Part shown: positions 52,528-62,200 of the stretch, in pieces
How the letters are laid out: each line of letters opens with the position of its first letter
Position numbering within the stretch: position 1 is the first letter of the stretch
DNA from: Pilimelia anulata
Lineage (GTDB): Bacteria > Actinomycetota > Actinomycetes > Mycobacteriales > Micromonosporaceae
Assembly: GCF_014647895.1 (NCBI RefSeq)
Contig: NZ_BMQB01000001.1
Span: 620,001-684,000, forward strand
Direction of reading: 5' to 3'
Length of the DNA stretch: 64,000 nt
Position numbers and translations under genes: made by a program
The notes under the pieces: generated by a model
Told to the model about the DNA's origin: nothing
Databases searched by the model: none
Seen by the model: the letters and a program-made list of their open reading frames with translations, nothing else

Positions 52528-52893
52528 GTGGCTGACCTCGTCACCGAGCGCCGCGGCGTCCCCGTCCTGCTGTGCGCCGCCGACGGCCCGCCGGTGGCCG
52601 GCGCCGCCGACGCGGTCGACCTGATCGGCGCGTCGTTCGACCGGGCGGACGTCATCGCCGTACCGGTCGAGCGGCTGCACCCGGACTTCTTCGCGCTGCG
52701 CACCGGCGTGGCCGGCGACATCGTGCAGAAGTTCGTCAACTACCGCAAGCAGCTCGCGGTCGTCGGCGACATCTCCGCGGCGGTCGCCGGGAGCACCGCG
52801 CTGCGCGACCTGGTCACGGAGTCGGGGCGCGGCGGCAGCGGCGGCGTGTGGTTCGTCGCGGACCTCACCGAGCTGGACGAACGCCTGGCCTGA
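52528..52893 (+). CDS. DUF4180 domain protein
   Basis: A 121-residue protein matching the DUF4180 family across its whole length: DAVDLIGASFDRADVIAVPVERL, HPDFFALRTGVAGDIVQKFVNYRKQLAVVGDIS (read as HPDFFALRTGVAGDIVQKF and NYRKQLAVVGDIS) and a C-terminal WFVADLTELDERL. Function is unknown. GTG 52528 chosen because it begins the conserved part; a 14-codon frame with a good ribosome site (GGAGG, ATG 52494) ends eight bases inside it and may aid translation by coupling. Not clearly part of the chemosensory operon, though on the same strand. Confidence 0.82.
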   Translation: MADLVTERRGVPVLLCAADGPPVAGAADAVDLIGASFDRADVIAVPVERLHPDFFALRTGVAGDIVQKFVNYRKQLAVVGDISAAVAGSTALRDLVTESGRGGSGGVWFVADLTELDERLA

Positions 52894-52965
52894 CCGCCGC
52901 GACCGGCCGCGCCGACCGGCCGGCCCGGCGAGCGGCGCCGGGCGGCTGCGGCGGTCGGGCGCCGG

Positions 52966-55324
52966 CTACTGGCGGCTCATCGCGAAGCGGTGCTGGTGCT
53001 GCGGGTCGAGCAGGTGGTCGTGGCTGTCCTTCTCGACCTCCAGCCTGACCCGGCCGATCGCCCCGGTGAACCGGTACCCGTCGTCGGGGTAGTCCCGGCA
53101 CACCGGCGAGCCGCTGTCCACGCCCACGCCGCCGGTCTCGGTCAGCGAGTAGTTGTACGCGTGCGTCCGCTCGACCCGCCCGCTGCCGGCCGGCTCCCCG
53201 TCGAGGTACAGCGCGGCCGTCTCGCCCCGGCCGATCCCGCCGCCGTCGTACGCGAACTCCATCCGCGCCTCGTGCGCGCCGGCCGGCACCGGCCGGTCGG
53301 CGGTGACGGTCACCCGCTGCTGGCCGAGGAAGTTGTAGTGGTACGCCGGCCGCCCCGCGTCGGTCAGGTACAGCACCCAGCCGCCGGTCAGCCCGCCCTC
53401 GTTGATGATCACGCCGCGGGCGCCGCCGTCCGGCACGACGACGTCGGCGGTGACCGAGTGGGACTTGTTCTTGAGGTTGAGCATGCAGTTCTCCTGCAGC
53501 CCGATCATCCCGTCGTACAGCGTCTGGGTGCTGCCCTGGACGAGCGTCGGCCGCCCGGCCATGTCGGGGTTGAGCCGCTCGATCATCCGGTCGTCCAGCG
53601 GCAGTACGTGGTACTTCGCCGCCTCGATCAGGAAGAGCTGCCGGAGTTCGGCCAGCTTCTCCGGGTGCTTCCCGGCCAGGTCGTGCGCCTGGGTGAAGTC
53701 GGCGGCGCCGTCGTACAGCTCCCACACGTCCTCGGCGAACGGCCCGCCGTGGTCGTGCACCAGCCACGGCGTGCGGTGCTTGGTGATCGCCGACCAGCCC
53801 TTGTGGTAGATGCCGCGGTTGCAGAACAGCTCGAAGTACTGGGTGGCGTGCCGCTCGGGCGCGTGCGGCGCGTCGAACGTGTACGCCATGCTGGTCCCGT
53901 GCAGCGGCTCCTGGGTGACGCCGTGCACGGTGGACGGCGCCGGCAGCCCCGCGGCCTCCAGCACGGTCGGCGCGACGTCGGTGACGTGGCAGAACTGCGA
54001 GCGGACCCCGCCGCCGGCCCGGACCCGGGCCGGCCAGTGCACGATCGTGCCGTTGCGGGTGCCGCCCCAGTGCGAGGCGATCTGCTTGGTCCACTGGAAC
54101 GGCGTGCACATGGCGTGCGCCCAGCCGACCGCGTAGTGGTTGTACACCCGCGGCCCGCCGAGCTGGTCGATGTGCCGGGCCAGGAACTCCGGCGTCTCCA
54201 GCTCGGGCGCCTCGGCGATGGCGATCTCGTTCAGCGTGCCCTGCAGCGAGCCCTCGGCGGACGCGCCGTTGTCGCCGATGATGTAGTACACCAGCGTGTC
54301 GTCGAGGATGCCCAGGGCGTCCAGCGCGTCGACGACCCGGCCGACGTGGTGGTCGGCGTACTCCAGGAAGCCCGCGTACACCTCCATCTGCCGGGCGAGC
54401 ACCGGCTTGAGCACCGGGTCGACCTCGTCCAGGCGGGGATCTCGTCGTGCCGCGGGGTCAGCGTCGCGTCCGGCGGGACGACGCCCAGCCGCTTCTGCCG
54501 GGCGAACGTCTCCTCCCGCAGCCGGTCCCAGCCGCCGTCGAACTTCCCCTTGTACCGGTCCGCCCATTCCCGCGGCACGTGGTGCGGCGCGTGCGTGGCG
54601 CCCGGCGCGAAGTACGCGAAGAACGGCCGGTCCGGGGTGAGCGACCGCCCCTGCCGGATCCAGTCGATCATCCGGTCGGCGAGGTCGGGCATGAGGTGGT
54701 AGCCGTCGGCCGGGCCGCGGTCGGGCTCGATCGGCGCGGTCCCCTCGACCAGGTCCGGGTAGTACTGGTTGGTCTCCCCGCCGAGGAAGCCGTAGAAGTA
54801 CTCGAACCCGTTCCCGGTCGGCCACCGGTCGAACGGCCCCGCCGGGCTCGTCTCCCACACCGGCACCTCGTGGCACTTGCCGACGTGGGCGGTCGCGTAC
54901 CCGTTCAGCCGCAGCGTCTCGGCCAGCGGCGCGCACGTGTTCGGCCGCAGCCCGGTGTAGCCGGGCGCGGACGTGGCCGTCTCGGTGATCGACCCCATCC
55001 CGACCGCGTGGTGGTTGCGCCCGGACAGCAGCGCCGCCCGGGTGGGCGAGCACAGCGCCGTGGTGTGGAACCGGTTGTACCGCAGCCCGCCGTCGGCCAG
55101 CCGCTGCGCCGTCGGCGTCCGCACCGGCCCGCCGAACGGCGTCGAGGCCCCGAACCCGACGTCGTCGAGCAGGATCACCAGGACGTTCGGCGCCCCCGCC
55201 GGTGGCGCCGGATCGCCGGGTACGCCGTGTCCGGGTCCTTCGCGTCGAACGTGGTGACGCCCACCGGCCGGATGTCCGGGATCGGCAGGACGGATCGCTG
55301 GATCGGATCGGGGTTCGCGCTCAT
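52966..55324 (-). pseudogene. Arylsulfatase (AtsA-like), interrupted by two single-base deletions
   Basis: Reading leftward from ATG 55324 the frames give MSANPDPIQRSVLPIPDIRP, then APNVLVILLDDVGFG and the formylglycine motif CSPTR in TTALCSPTRAALLSGRN, then LKPVLARQMEVYAGF to the C-terminal SRQ. This is a full AtsA-like arylsulfatase of about 786 residues, but in three frames. The breaks are near 55208-55213 (a C run reading CC where CCC is expected) and 54429-54434 (GG where GGG is expected). The total length is two bases short of a multiple of three. All active-site segments are otherwise conserved, so this may be sequencing or assembly error and not true decay. The enzyme would free sulfate from aryl or alkyl sulfate esters. 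Confidence 0.85.
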
Positions 55325-55742
55325 GGGTACCGCCCGCTGGGGTGAGATGGCCGCCGTCGGCGGTCGAAATACCCGGCGGCGCGGGGCGCCACCCCGTCCG
55401 CCGGGGCCGGCGGCCCTGCCCCAACGCGCAGCCGGCCGGCCGCCGCGGCCCGATGTCCGACCGCGGCCCGATGTCCGGCCGCAGCCCGGCGCCCGGCCGC
55501 CGTGGCCCGGCGCCCGGCGCATGGTGGCCGGCACTCGGCGCCGGCGCCCGGTGCGGGCTGCGGCACGCGGCGGGCGGGTGAGTCCCGGTGATCCGTGCCG
55601 GCCGCGGGGTGGGTCGCGGTTGACGCGGGGGCGCGCGGCTGCCAATCTCCACCGCCCGGGAGTCGTGCGTGTCGGGGCCCGCGCCCCGCGCCGCCCGGCC
55701 CGGCCGGCGCGGCGGTGGCCGCGCGGGATGGTGGAGGTACCG
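55325..55742. other. Divergent intergenic region, arylsulfatase / tauE
   Basis: About 420 bases with no credible gene. It contains a tandem pair of a 16-base word CGCGGCCCGATGTCCG-like repeat near 55444-55482, very GC-rich inverted repeats, and the tauE promoter candidate. No leader peptide of the cysteine type could be found on either strand here. Confidence 0.5.
55620..55648 (+). promoter_or_regulatory. Promoter candidate for tauE
   Basis: TTGACG (55620-55625) and CAATCT (55643-55648) with a 17-base spacer. The start of transcription would be near 55655, giving a leader of about 88 bases before GTG 55743. Confidence 0.5.
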
Positions 55743-56663
55743 GTGCACAAGATCATCGTGCTGGCCCTGGTGGGCCTTGCGGCCCAGCTCGTCGACGGCG
55801 CCCTCGGCATGGGCTACGGCCTGACGTCGACCACGCTGCTGCTCGCCGCCGGCGTCGCCCCCGCCGCCGCGTCCGCCTCGGTACACCTGGCCGAGGTCGG
55901 CACGTCGCTGGCCTCCGGGGTGGCGCACTGGCGGTTCGGCAACGTCGACTGGCCGGTCGTCCGGCGGATCGCCCTGCCCGGCGCGGTCGGCGCCTTCCTC
56001 GGCGCGACGGTGCTCGCCTCGCTGTCCACGGCGGCCGCGGCGCCCTGGGTGTCCGGCATCCTGGTCGCCCTGGGCATCGCGCTGCTGCTGCGCTTCGCCC
56101 GCCCGCTGCCGGCGGCCCGCGGCGGCCGCACCCGCACCCGGTTCCTCGCCCCGCTCGGCCTCGTCGCCGGCTTCATCGACGCCACCGGCGGGGGCGGCTG
56201 GGGGCCGGTGGCCACCCCGTCGCTGCTCGCCCACGGCCGCCTCGAACCGCGCCGGGTGATCGGCTCGGTGGACACCGCCGAGTTCATCGTCGCGCTGGCG
56301 GCCAGCGCGGGCTTCCTGCTGGGCCTGGGCAGCGGCGGCTTCGTCGGCCCGACCGTCGTCGCCCTGCTGGCCGGCGGCCTGATCGCGGCCCCGCTGGCGG
56401 CGTGGCTGATCCGGATCGTGCCGACGCAGGTACTGGGCGCGGCCGTCGGCGGCATGGTCCTGCTGACCAACGCCCGCGTCCTGGCCGACGCGGCGGACCT
56501 GCCGCCGGCCGCCCGCGTCGCGGCCTACACGGTGCTGGCGACCCTCTGGGCGGCGTCGCTGTACCTGGCTCTCCGCGCCCTGCGCCGCCCCACCGCCCCC
56601 GCGGCACCGACCCCGTCCCTCGCGGACGCCACCCTCCGCAGCGCCCCCTCGACATCGCCATGA
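55743..56663 (+). CDS. TauE/SafE-family sulfite or sulfoacetate exporter
   Basis: A 306-residue membrane protein with about eight or nine helices in two halves. Family motifs: LVDGALGMGYGLTSTTLLLAAG near 15-36 (given here as LVDGALGMGYG and TSTTLLLAAG), VGTSLASGVAHWRFGNVDW and the second-half repeat GFIDATGGGGWGPVATPSLL. TauE/SafE proteins export sulfite, sulfoacetate or related C2 sulfur anions. Placement beside arylsulfatase and near sulfonate operons supports protection from sulfite released by desulfonation. Start is GTG 55743 with GGAGGT at ideal spacing; ATG 55728 is in frame but lacks a site. Confidence 0.9.
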   Translation: MHKIIVLALVGLAAQLVDGALGMGYGLTSTTLLLAAGVAPAAASASVHLAEVGTSLASGVAHWRFGNVDWPVVRRIALPGAVGAFLGATVLASLSTAAAAPWVSGILVALGIALLLRFARPLPAARGGRTRTRFLAPLGLVAGFIDATGGGGWGPVATPSLLAHGRLEPRRVIGSVDTAEFIVALAASAGFLLGLGSGGFVGPTVVALLAGGLIAAPLAAWLIRIVPTQVLGAAVGGMVLLTNARVLADAADLPPAARVAAYTVLATLWAASLYLALRALRRPTAPAAPTPSLADATLRSAPSTSP

Positions 56664-56696
56664 GCCGCCGCACTCCCGGCTCCCACCTGTCGCGCA

Positions 56697-56740
56697 GTGG
56701 GTGCATTCACGGTCGCCGGAGCAGCCACGAATGCACCCAC
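56697..56740. terminator. Bidirectional terminator hairpin
   Basis: GTGGGTGCATTC (56697-56708) pairs perfectly with GAATGCACCCAC (56729-56740), 12 bp, loop 20. It lies between convergent genes (tauE and the osmoprotectant binding protein). Confidence 0.75.
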
Positions 56741-56771
56741 CCCCGCGGCGCCCGGCACGCCGGGACCCGGG

Positions 56772-57866
56772 TCAGGTGGCGAACTGGGCGTCGGAGGTGA
56801 GGACCAGGCCGAGGGTGACCTCGCCCTTGGTCAGCGCCGTCTTCACCCGCGGGCCGCCCGCGTCCAGCGAGCTGAACCGGCCCACCGTCAGGCCGTACGT
56901 GCCCGCCAGCCCCTGCTGGCAGAACGGCCGCTGCGGGCACTCCGGCGGCCCGCCCAGCACGGTCGCCGTACCCGAGCACTTCGCGGCGAACTCGGACAGC
57001 GTCCGGACCGCGTGCTGGTCGGCGAACGCGCGGGTCACCGCGAACGCGTTCTGGTCCGCCGCCGCCGACGGCTTGCCGAAGCGCAGGTTGCTGCGGTCGC
57101 CCAGGCCGGTGAGCGCGGCCACGCTCTTGTCCAGGTCGCTGCTGGCCACCGGGGCGGCGGCCGCGCCGTTGACCTTCTTGTTCAGGAACTCGGCGAGCGT
57201 GCCCACGTACTCGGGTACGACGTGGATCTCGCCCCGCTCCAGCGCCGGCTCGTACAGCTCGCGGTTGCCGATCGTCCGCACGGCGGCCCGGAAGCCGGCC
57301 GTCCCGAGTGCCTGCGCGTAGAGCTGGCCGAGGACCTGGCTCTCCGGGAAGTTGGCGGCGCCGACGATGATCGCGCCGCTGCCCGAGTTGCGCGGGATGC
57401 TGCCGGCCAGCGCGGACGCGGCGATGAAGTCCTTCGCCGCCCGCTCGGCCGGCAGCCGGTCGACGCCGACGGCCTTGTTCAGCCCGATCAGCTTCGGCGT
57501 GTCCAGGGCGAGCGACACCGCGTCCAGCGCGGTGACCAGCTCGGGCGTGGCCTTCGCCTTGCTGATCGCCGGGACCACGTTGTCGACGGTCTGCAGCTTC
57601 TTGTCGTCCTCGAGGATCACCAGCGCCGCGCCGGCGACCGGTGCGCAGCCCGCGCCGCCGGCGGCGCTGGGCGCGGCCTTCGTCCCGGACGAGCCGGCCG
57701 CGCCGCACCCGGCGAGCGCCAGCGCGCCGACCAGCCCGAGCGCGAGCACCGCACCCACCGACCGGACGCGCCGCGAAACAGCGCCTCCCGGCGCAGTGCC
57801 GTCAAGCGCAGCGCCGCTGAGAGCAGAGCTGTGAAGAGCAGCGTGGCGAACCCTCGATGTGCCCAT
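56772..57866 (-). CDS. Osmoprotectant (glycine betaine/choline) ABC substrate-binding lipoprotein
   Basis: A 364-residue lipoprotein (lipobox LALAGC, about Cys54) of the OpuAC/OpuCC type. The ligand region has IIVGAANFPESQVLGQLYAQAL (about residues 170-190, read as VGAANFPESQVLGQLYAQAL) and RELYEPALERGEIHVVPEYVGTL, typical of quaternary-amine binders. An additional domain of about 80 residues precedes it, as in other actinobacterial members. ATG 57866 is chosen because an upstream start (57896) would overlap the permease. Last gene of the leftward transporter unit. Confidence 0.88.
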   Translation of the reverse strand: MGTSRVRHAALHSSALSGAALDGTAPGGAVSRRVRSVGAVLALGLVGALALAGCGAAGSSGTKAAPSAAGGAGCAPVAGAALVILEDDKKLQTVDNVVPAISKAKATPELVTALDAVSLALDTPKLIGLNKAVGVDRLPAERAAKDFIAASALAGSIPRNSGSGAIIVGAANFPESQVLGQLYAQALGTAGFRAAVRTIGNRELYEPALERGEIHVVPEYVGTLAEFLNKKVNGAAAAPVASSDLDKSVAALTGLGDRSNLRFGKPSAAADQNAFAVTRAFADQHAVRTLSEFAAKCSGTATVLGGPPECPQRPFCQQGLAGTYGLTVGRFSSLDAGGPRVKTALTKGEVTLGLVLTSDAQFAT

Positions 57867-57876
57867 GCAGGGCACG

Positions 57877-58578
57877 CTACCCCGCCACCCCGACATCAGC
57901 GGCCCGTCCGCGGGCCGAGCGCGGCGTCACCGCCCGCTGGACCAGCGCCAGCACCCCCTCCACCAGCAGCGCCAGCACGGCCACCAGCAGGCCGCCGGCG
58001 AGGATCTGCCCGCCACCGGCGGCGATCGTCAGACCGAAGCCGGCGCTGATGATCTGCCCCAGCCCGCCGCCGCTGACCAGCGCCGCCAGCGCGGTGGTCG
58101 CCACGATCTGCAGCGCGGCCGTCCGCAGCCCCGCCACCAGGTACGGGACCGCCAGCGGCAGCTCCACCCGGCGGAACACCTGCGCGCCGGACAGGCCCAT
58201 CCCCACCGCGGCGTCGCGGACGTCCGGGTCGACCGCCCGCACCCCGGTGTACGCGTTGGCCAGCAGCGGCGGCACCCCGAACACCGTCAGCGCCAGGATC
58301 ACCGCCGGCTTGCCGAAGCCCAGCGGGGTCAGCGGCAGGATCGTCAGCAGCGCCAGCGTGGGCACGGCCAGCGTGATGTTCGACACCGAGACGACCAGCC
58401 CGCCGCCGCGCCCCCGGTGCCCCAGCCACAGGCCCAGCGGCAGCCCGCCCAGGCAGGCCAGCGCCACCGCCGCGCCCGAGATCGCCAGGTGCTCGCCGAG
58501 CCGGACCAGGATCCCGTCCGGGTTGGTCCAGTTCAGCGGGTCGTTCAGCCAGACCACGGCCTGCTCGATCGCGTCCAC
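57877..58578 (-). CDS. Osmoprotectant ABC transporter permease (first)
   Basis: A 233-residue membrane protein with about six helices. Motifs: EHLAISGAAVALACLGGLPLG, SNITLAVPTLALLTIL and the EAA-type loop AAVGMGLSGAQVFRRVELPLAVP, typical of OpuCB/OpuCD permeases. Four bases separate it from the preceding permease, so the two are co-translated. It forms a heterodimeric channel with its neighbour. Confidence 0.92.
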   Translation of the reverse strand: MDAIEQAVVWLNDPLNWTNPDGILVRLGEHLAISGAAVALACLGGLPLGLWLGHRGRGGGLVVSVSNITLAVPTLALLTILPLTPLGFGKPAVILALTVFGVPPLLANAYTGVRAVDPDVRDAAVGMGLSGAQVFRRVELPLAVPYLVAGLRTAALQIVATTALAALVSGGGLGQIISAGFGLTIAAGGGQILAGGLLVAVLALLVEGVLALVQRAVTPRSARGRAADVGVAG

Positions 58579-58582
58579 GCCG

Positions 58583-59269
58583 CTACCCCGCCCGCCGCCG
58601 CAGCCACGGCGTCGCCAGCCGGCCCAGGCCGGCGAGCGCCAGGTCCAGCGCCAGCGCCAGGGCCACGCACAGCACCGTACCGGTCAGGATCTCCGCCCGG
58701 TGGAAGTTGTTGTCGAAACCGCCCAGGATCAACTGCCCCAGCCCCCCGTACCCCACCAGCACCCCGACCGTGGTCAGCGCCACCGTCGATACCGTGGCCA
58801 GTCGCAGCCCGGTGAGGATGCCCGGCAGCGCCAGCGGCAGCTCCACCCGCAGCAGCCGGGCCAGCCGGGAGTACCCCATGCCCGCCGCCGCGTCGCGCAC
58901 CTCCGCCGGCACGGCGCGCAGCCCGGTGAGCGTGTTACGGACGAGCACCAGCAGCGCGTAGATCACCAGCCCGACCAGCACGGTCGCCGCGCGGATCCCC
59001 AGGTAGGGGCCGAGGAAGGCGAACAACGCCAGCGAGGGAATCGTGTACAGGACGCCCGAGAGTGCGAGAATCGGGCCGGTCCAGCCGCGGAACCAGTACG
59101 CGGCCACGGCCAGCGGGACCGCGATCACCGCGGCGATCAACACCGCGCCCGCGGTGAGCGCCAGGTGCTCGCGCAGCGCCGCCAGGATGGTGTCGGCGTT
59201 GTCCTGCACGTACCGCCAGGAGATCCACGGGTTTGGGTCCGCCGGCCCGCCGGCACCCGGAAGGGACAT
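58583..59269 (-). CDS. Osmoprotectant ABC transporter permease (second)
   Basis: A 228-residue membrane protein of the same family: EHLALTAGAVLIAAVIAVPLA, YTIPSLALFAFLGPYLGI and AAAGMGYSRLARLLRVELPLALP. It also carries GYGGLGQLILGGFDNNFHRAEIL typical of OpuCB (read as GYGGLGQLILGG). ATG 59269 lies only three bases from the GTG of the divergent ATPase gene, and no ribosome site is visible, so either it is leaderless or GTG 59209 is the true start. Confidence 0.88.
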   Translation of the reverse strand: MSLPGAGGPADPNPWISWRYVQDNADTILAALREHLALTAGAVLIAAVIAVPLAVAAYWFRGWTGPILALSGVLYTIPSLALFAFLGPYLGIRAATVLVGLVIYALLVLVRNTLTGLRAVPAEVRDAAAGMGYSRLARLLRVELPLALPGILTGLRLATVSTVALTTVGVLVGYGGLGQLILGGFDNNFHRAEILTGTVLCVALALALDLALAGLGRLATPWLRRRAG

Positions 59270-59272
59270 GCA

Positions 59273-62200
59273 GTGGACCGTACCGCGGATGCCACAGCCG
59301 CGGGTCCCGGCGCGGCCGGTGCCGCCGCCGCGGCGATCACCCTGGAGGGGCTGACCAAGGTCTACCCGGACGCCACCATCGCCGTGGACAACCTCAGCCT
59401 GGAGATCCCGGCCGGCGAGCTGGTCGTGCTGATCGGCCCGTCCGGCTGCGGCAAGTCGACCGTCCTGCGCATGATCAACCGGCTGGTCGCCCCGAGCGCC
59501 GGGCGGGTACTCCTCGACGGCGAGGACGCCGCCGACGCCGACCCGGTCACGCTGCGCCGCCGGATCGGGTACGTGATCCAGCACGTCGGCCTGTTCCCGC
59601 ACCAGAGCGTCCGCACCAACGTCGGGACGGTCCCGCGCCTGCTCGGCTGGCCGCGGGCCAGGGTGAAGTCCCGCGCCGACGAGCTGCTCGCCCTGGTGGG
59701 GCTGGACCCGGCGACCCACGGCGACCGGTACCCGCACGAGCTGTCCGGCGGCCAGCGCCAGCGCGTCGGCGTCGCCCGGGCGCTCGCCGCCGACCCCGCG
59801 GTGCTGCTGATGGACGAGCCGTTCTCCGCCGTCGACCCGATCCAGCGGGCCCGGCTGCGCGACGAGTTCCGCAAGCTCCAGGAGACCGTCCGCAAGACGA
59901 TCGTGCTGGTCACCCACGACCTCGACGAGGCGGTCGGGCTGGGCGACCGGATCGCCGTGCTGTCGCCCGGCGGCCGGGTCGAGCAGTACGCCACCCCCGC
60001 CGCCCTGCTCGCCGCCCCCGCGACGCCGTTCGTGTCCGACTTCGTGGGCGCCGACCGCAGTGTCCGCCGGCTCATGGTCACGCCGGTGACCGCGGCGCTG
60101 CGGCCGATCACCGGGTCGGTGTCCGACGCGCTGCCGGTGCTGCCGGCGACGGCGACGCTGTACGACGCGCTCAACGCGATGCTGGCCGCGGACGCGCTGC
60201 ACGTGCTGGTCCGGGAGGGCCGGCGCAAGCTCGGTACGGTCGCCCGGTCGGCCCTGTTCGCGGCCGTCCCGGACCCGGTCGCGGCCCCGGAGCCCGCGGC
60301 CGACGCCGGGCCGGCGGGCCGCCGCGCCCGCGCTGCCGAGCCGACCCCGGACGCCGCGCCGGACGGCGCGGGCGCCGTGCCGCGCATCGCGGGTACCGAG
60401 CCGCGAGCCGGCGCCGCCGAGCCGGCCTCCCCTGCGACCGCCCCGGCGTTCGACGCCGCCGGGTCGGCGGCCGGCGCGGCCGAGCCCGGACAGCGCGGTG
60501 CGGCCGATTCCGGGCAGCGCGGCACGGCCGATTCCGGACAGCGCGGGGCGGCCGAGCCCGAGCCCCGCGGCTCGATCGCGTCGGATCCCCACGGCGGGTC
60601 GTACCCCGGCGGCGCGACCGACTCCCGCGGTGCGGTGGAACTCGAGTTCCGCGGCGCGGGCGCGCCCACCGGCGCCGCGCCGCCGGCCCCGGCGGCCGGG
60701 TCGGCACCGGAGCCCGCCATTGCGCTCCCCGCGGCCGACCTCGATCGCGCCGCCGACGATCCGGCCGCCGGCCCGGGGAGCGAGCCCGGGGGAGGGGCCG
60801 CGTCGACCGGCCGGCACGCGGCCGAGCCCGCGGCGCCGGAGCCGGCGGCCGAGCCCGCGGCGCCGGCACAACCCCGGCCCGCGGCCGGGGCCGAGGCCCC
60901 GGCCGCACCGGTGCGGCGGGGCCGGCACGCCGCGCCCGACCCGGACGACGAACTCGACGAGCCGGACCAGCTCACCGGCGAGGGCAGCCCGGACCAGCTC
61001 ACCGGCGAGAGCAGCCCGGACCGGCCCGCCGGCGAGGGCCGCGAACCCCGGACCGACCGGCCGGGGCCCGCCGCACCGACCGACCGCGAGTCCGCCGCCG
61101 ACGGCCCGGCCGACGCCGCTACGGCGACCGGCGGCCCTGCCGCCGAGTCGTCGCCCCATGGGTCGCTCGCGGACGATCCCCTCGCGCTCGATCCGCTCAC
61201 GGCGGATTCGTTCCTGGCCGACCCGCTCACGGCCGGCTCCCTGCCGGCCGGGGTGCTCACGGTCGGCGCACCCCTGGCCGCCGCGCCCCCGGTCGACCCG
61301 TCGGAGGTCGACTGGCCCTCGGCCGACCTGCTGGCGATGGTGGATCGCGACGAGGTCGACCCGACGGCGAGCACGCCGGCCGAGCCCGCGGACACCGACC
61401 CCACCGGGGTCGAGCCCCGGGCCGCCGACGAGCCCCGGGCCCCGGCGACCGACGGACCGACCGCAGCGCGGGCATCAGCGGAACCGGCGGCCGACCGGCC
61501 CACGCCCGCGCAGCCGGCGGCGCCCCGAGCGACCGACGATCAGGCAGCGGACGAATCCCCGACCCACCGGCCGTCCGACCCGGGCCCGACCCGGCCGAAC
61601 GCGGCATCGCCGCAGCCGACCCTGACGGAATCGACCGTCCCCGCGCCGACCGTCCCCGAGCCGGGCATCCTCGAGCCGACCGTCTCCGACTCCGAGCCGG
61701 GCATGCTCGAATCGAGCGTCGCGGCGTCGGGGGATCCCGAACCGAGCGTTCCCGAGGCGGGCGCTCTCGAGCCGAGCGTCGTGGAGCCGGGCGTCGTGGA
61801 GCCGGGCGTCACGGGGTCGAGCGTCGCGGGGTCGAGTGTCACGGAGCCGGACGTCACGGGGTCGAGCAGCTCGGAGTCGGGCGTCGCGGAACCGAGCGGC
61901 TCGGGGTCAACCGACGCGGCGCCGACCGGCCACGGGTCGGCGGGATCGGCCGCGTCCACCCCCGCACCGTCCACCCCCGCACCGTCCACCGCCGCACCGT
62001 CCACCGCCGCACCGGCGGTCCGGGCGCCAGCCGGCTCGGAACCCGCTGCCGTGGCGAAGCCCGCGCCGCCGAAGCGGGCCGCGCGGAGGCGAGCCAAGCC
62101 GGCCCCGACCGAAGCGTCGCCGGCGGACCGGCCCACCCCGGACCGGGCGGCCCCGGACCGGGCGGCCACGGATCGGGCGGAAACGCATCAGCCGGCCCCG

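Noticed and set aside
52494..52535. 14-codon frame with a good ribosome site before the DUF4180 gene
   Set aside because: Too short and repetitive to call a gene; it may simply couple translation to GTG 52528, or reflect a start misplacement.
57857..59272. N-terminal extension of the osmoprotectant ATPase frame
   Set aside because: The extension is antisense to both permeases and the end of the binding protein region; the ATPase domain begins just after GTG 59273, which has a good ribosome site.
59362..61503. 713-codon minus-strand frame opposite the ATPase tail
   Set aside because: It is Ala/Gly/Ser-rich because it mirrors the repetitive tail; the sense frame contains the continuous ATPase domain.
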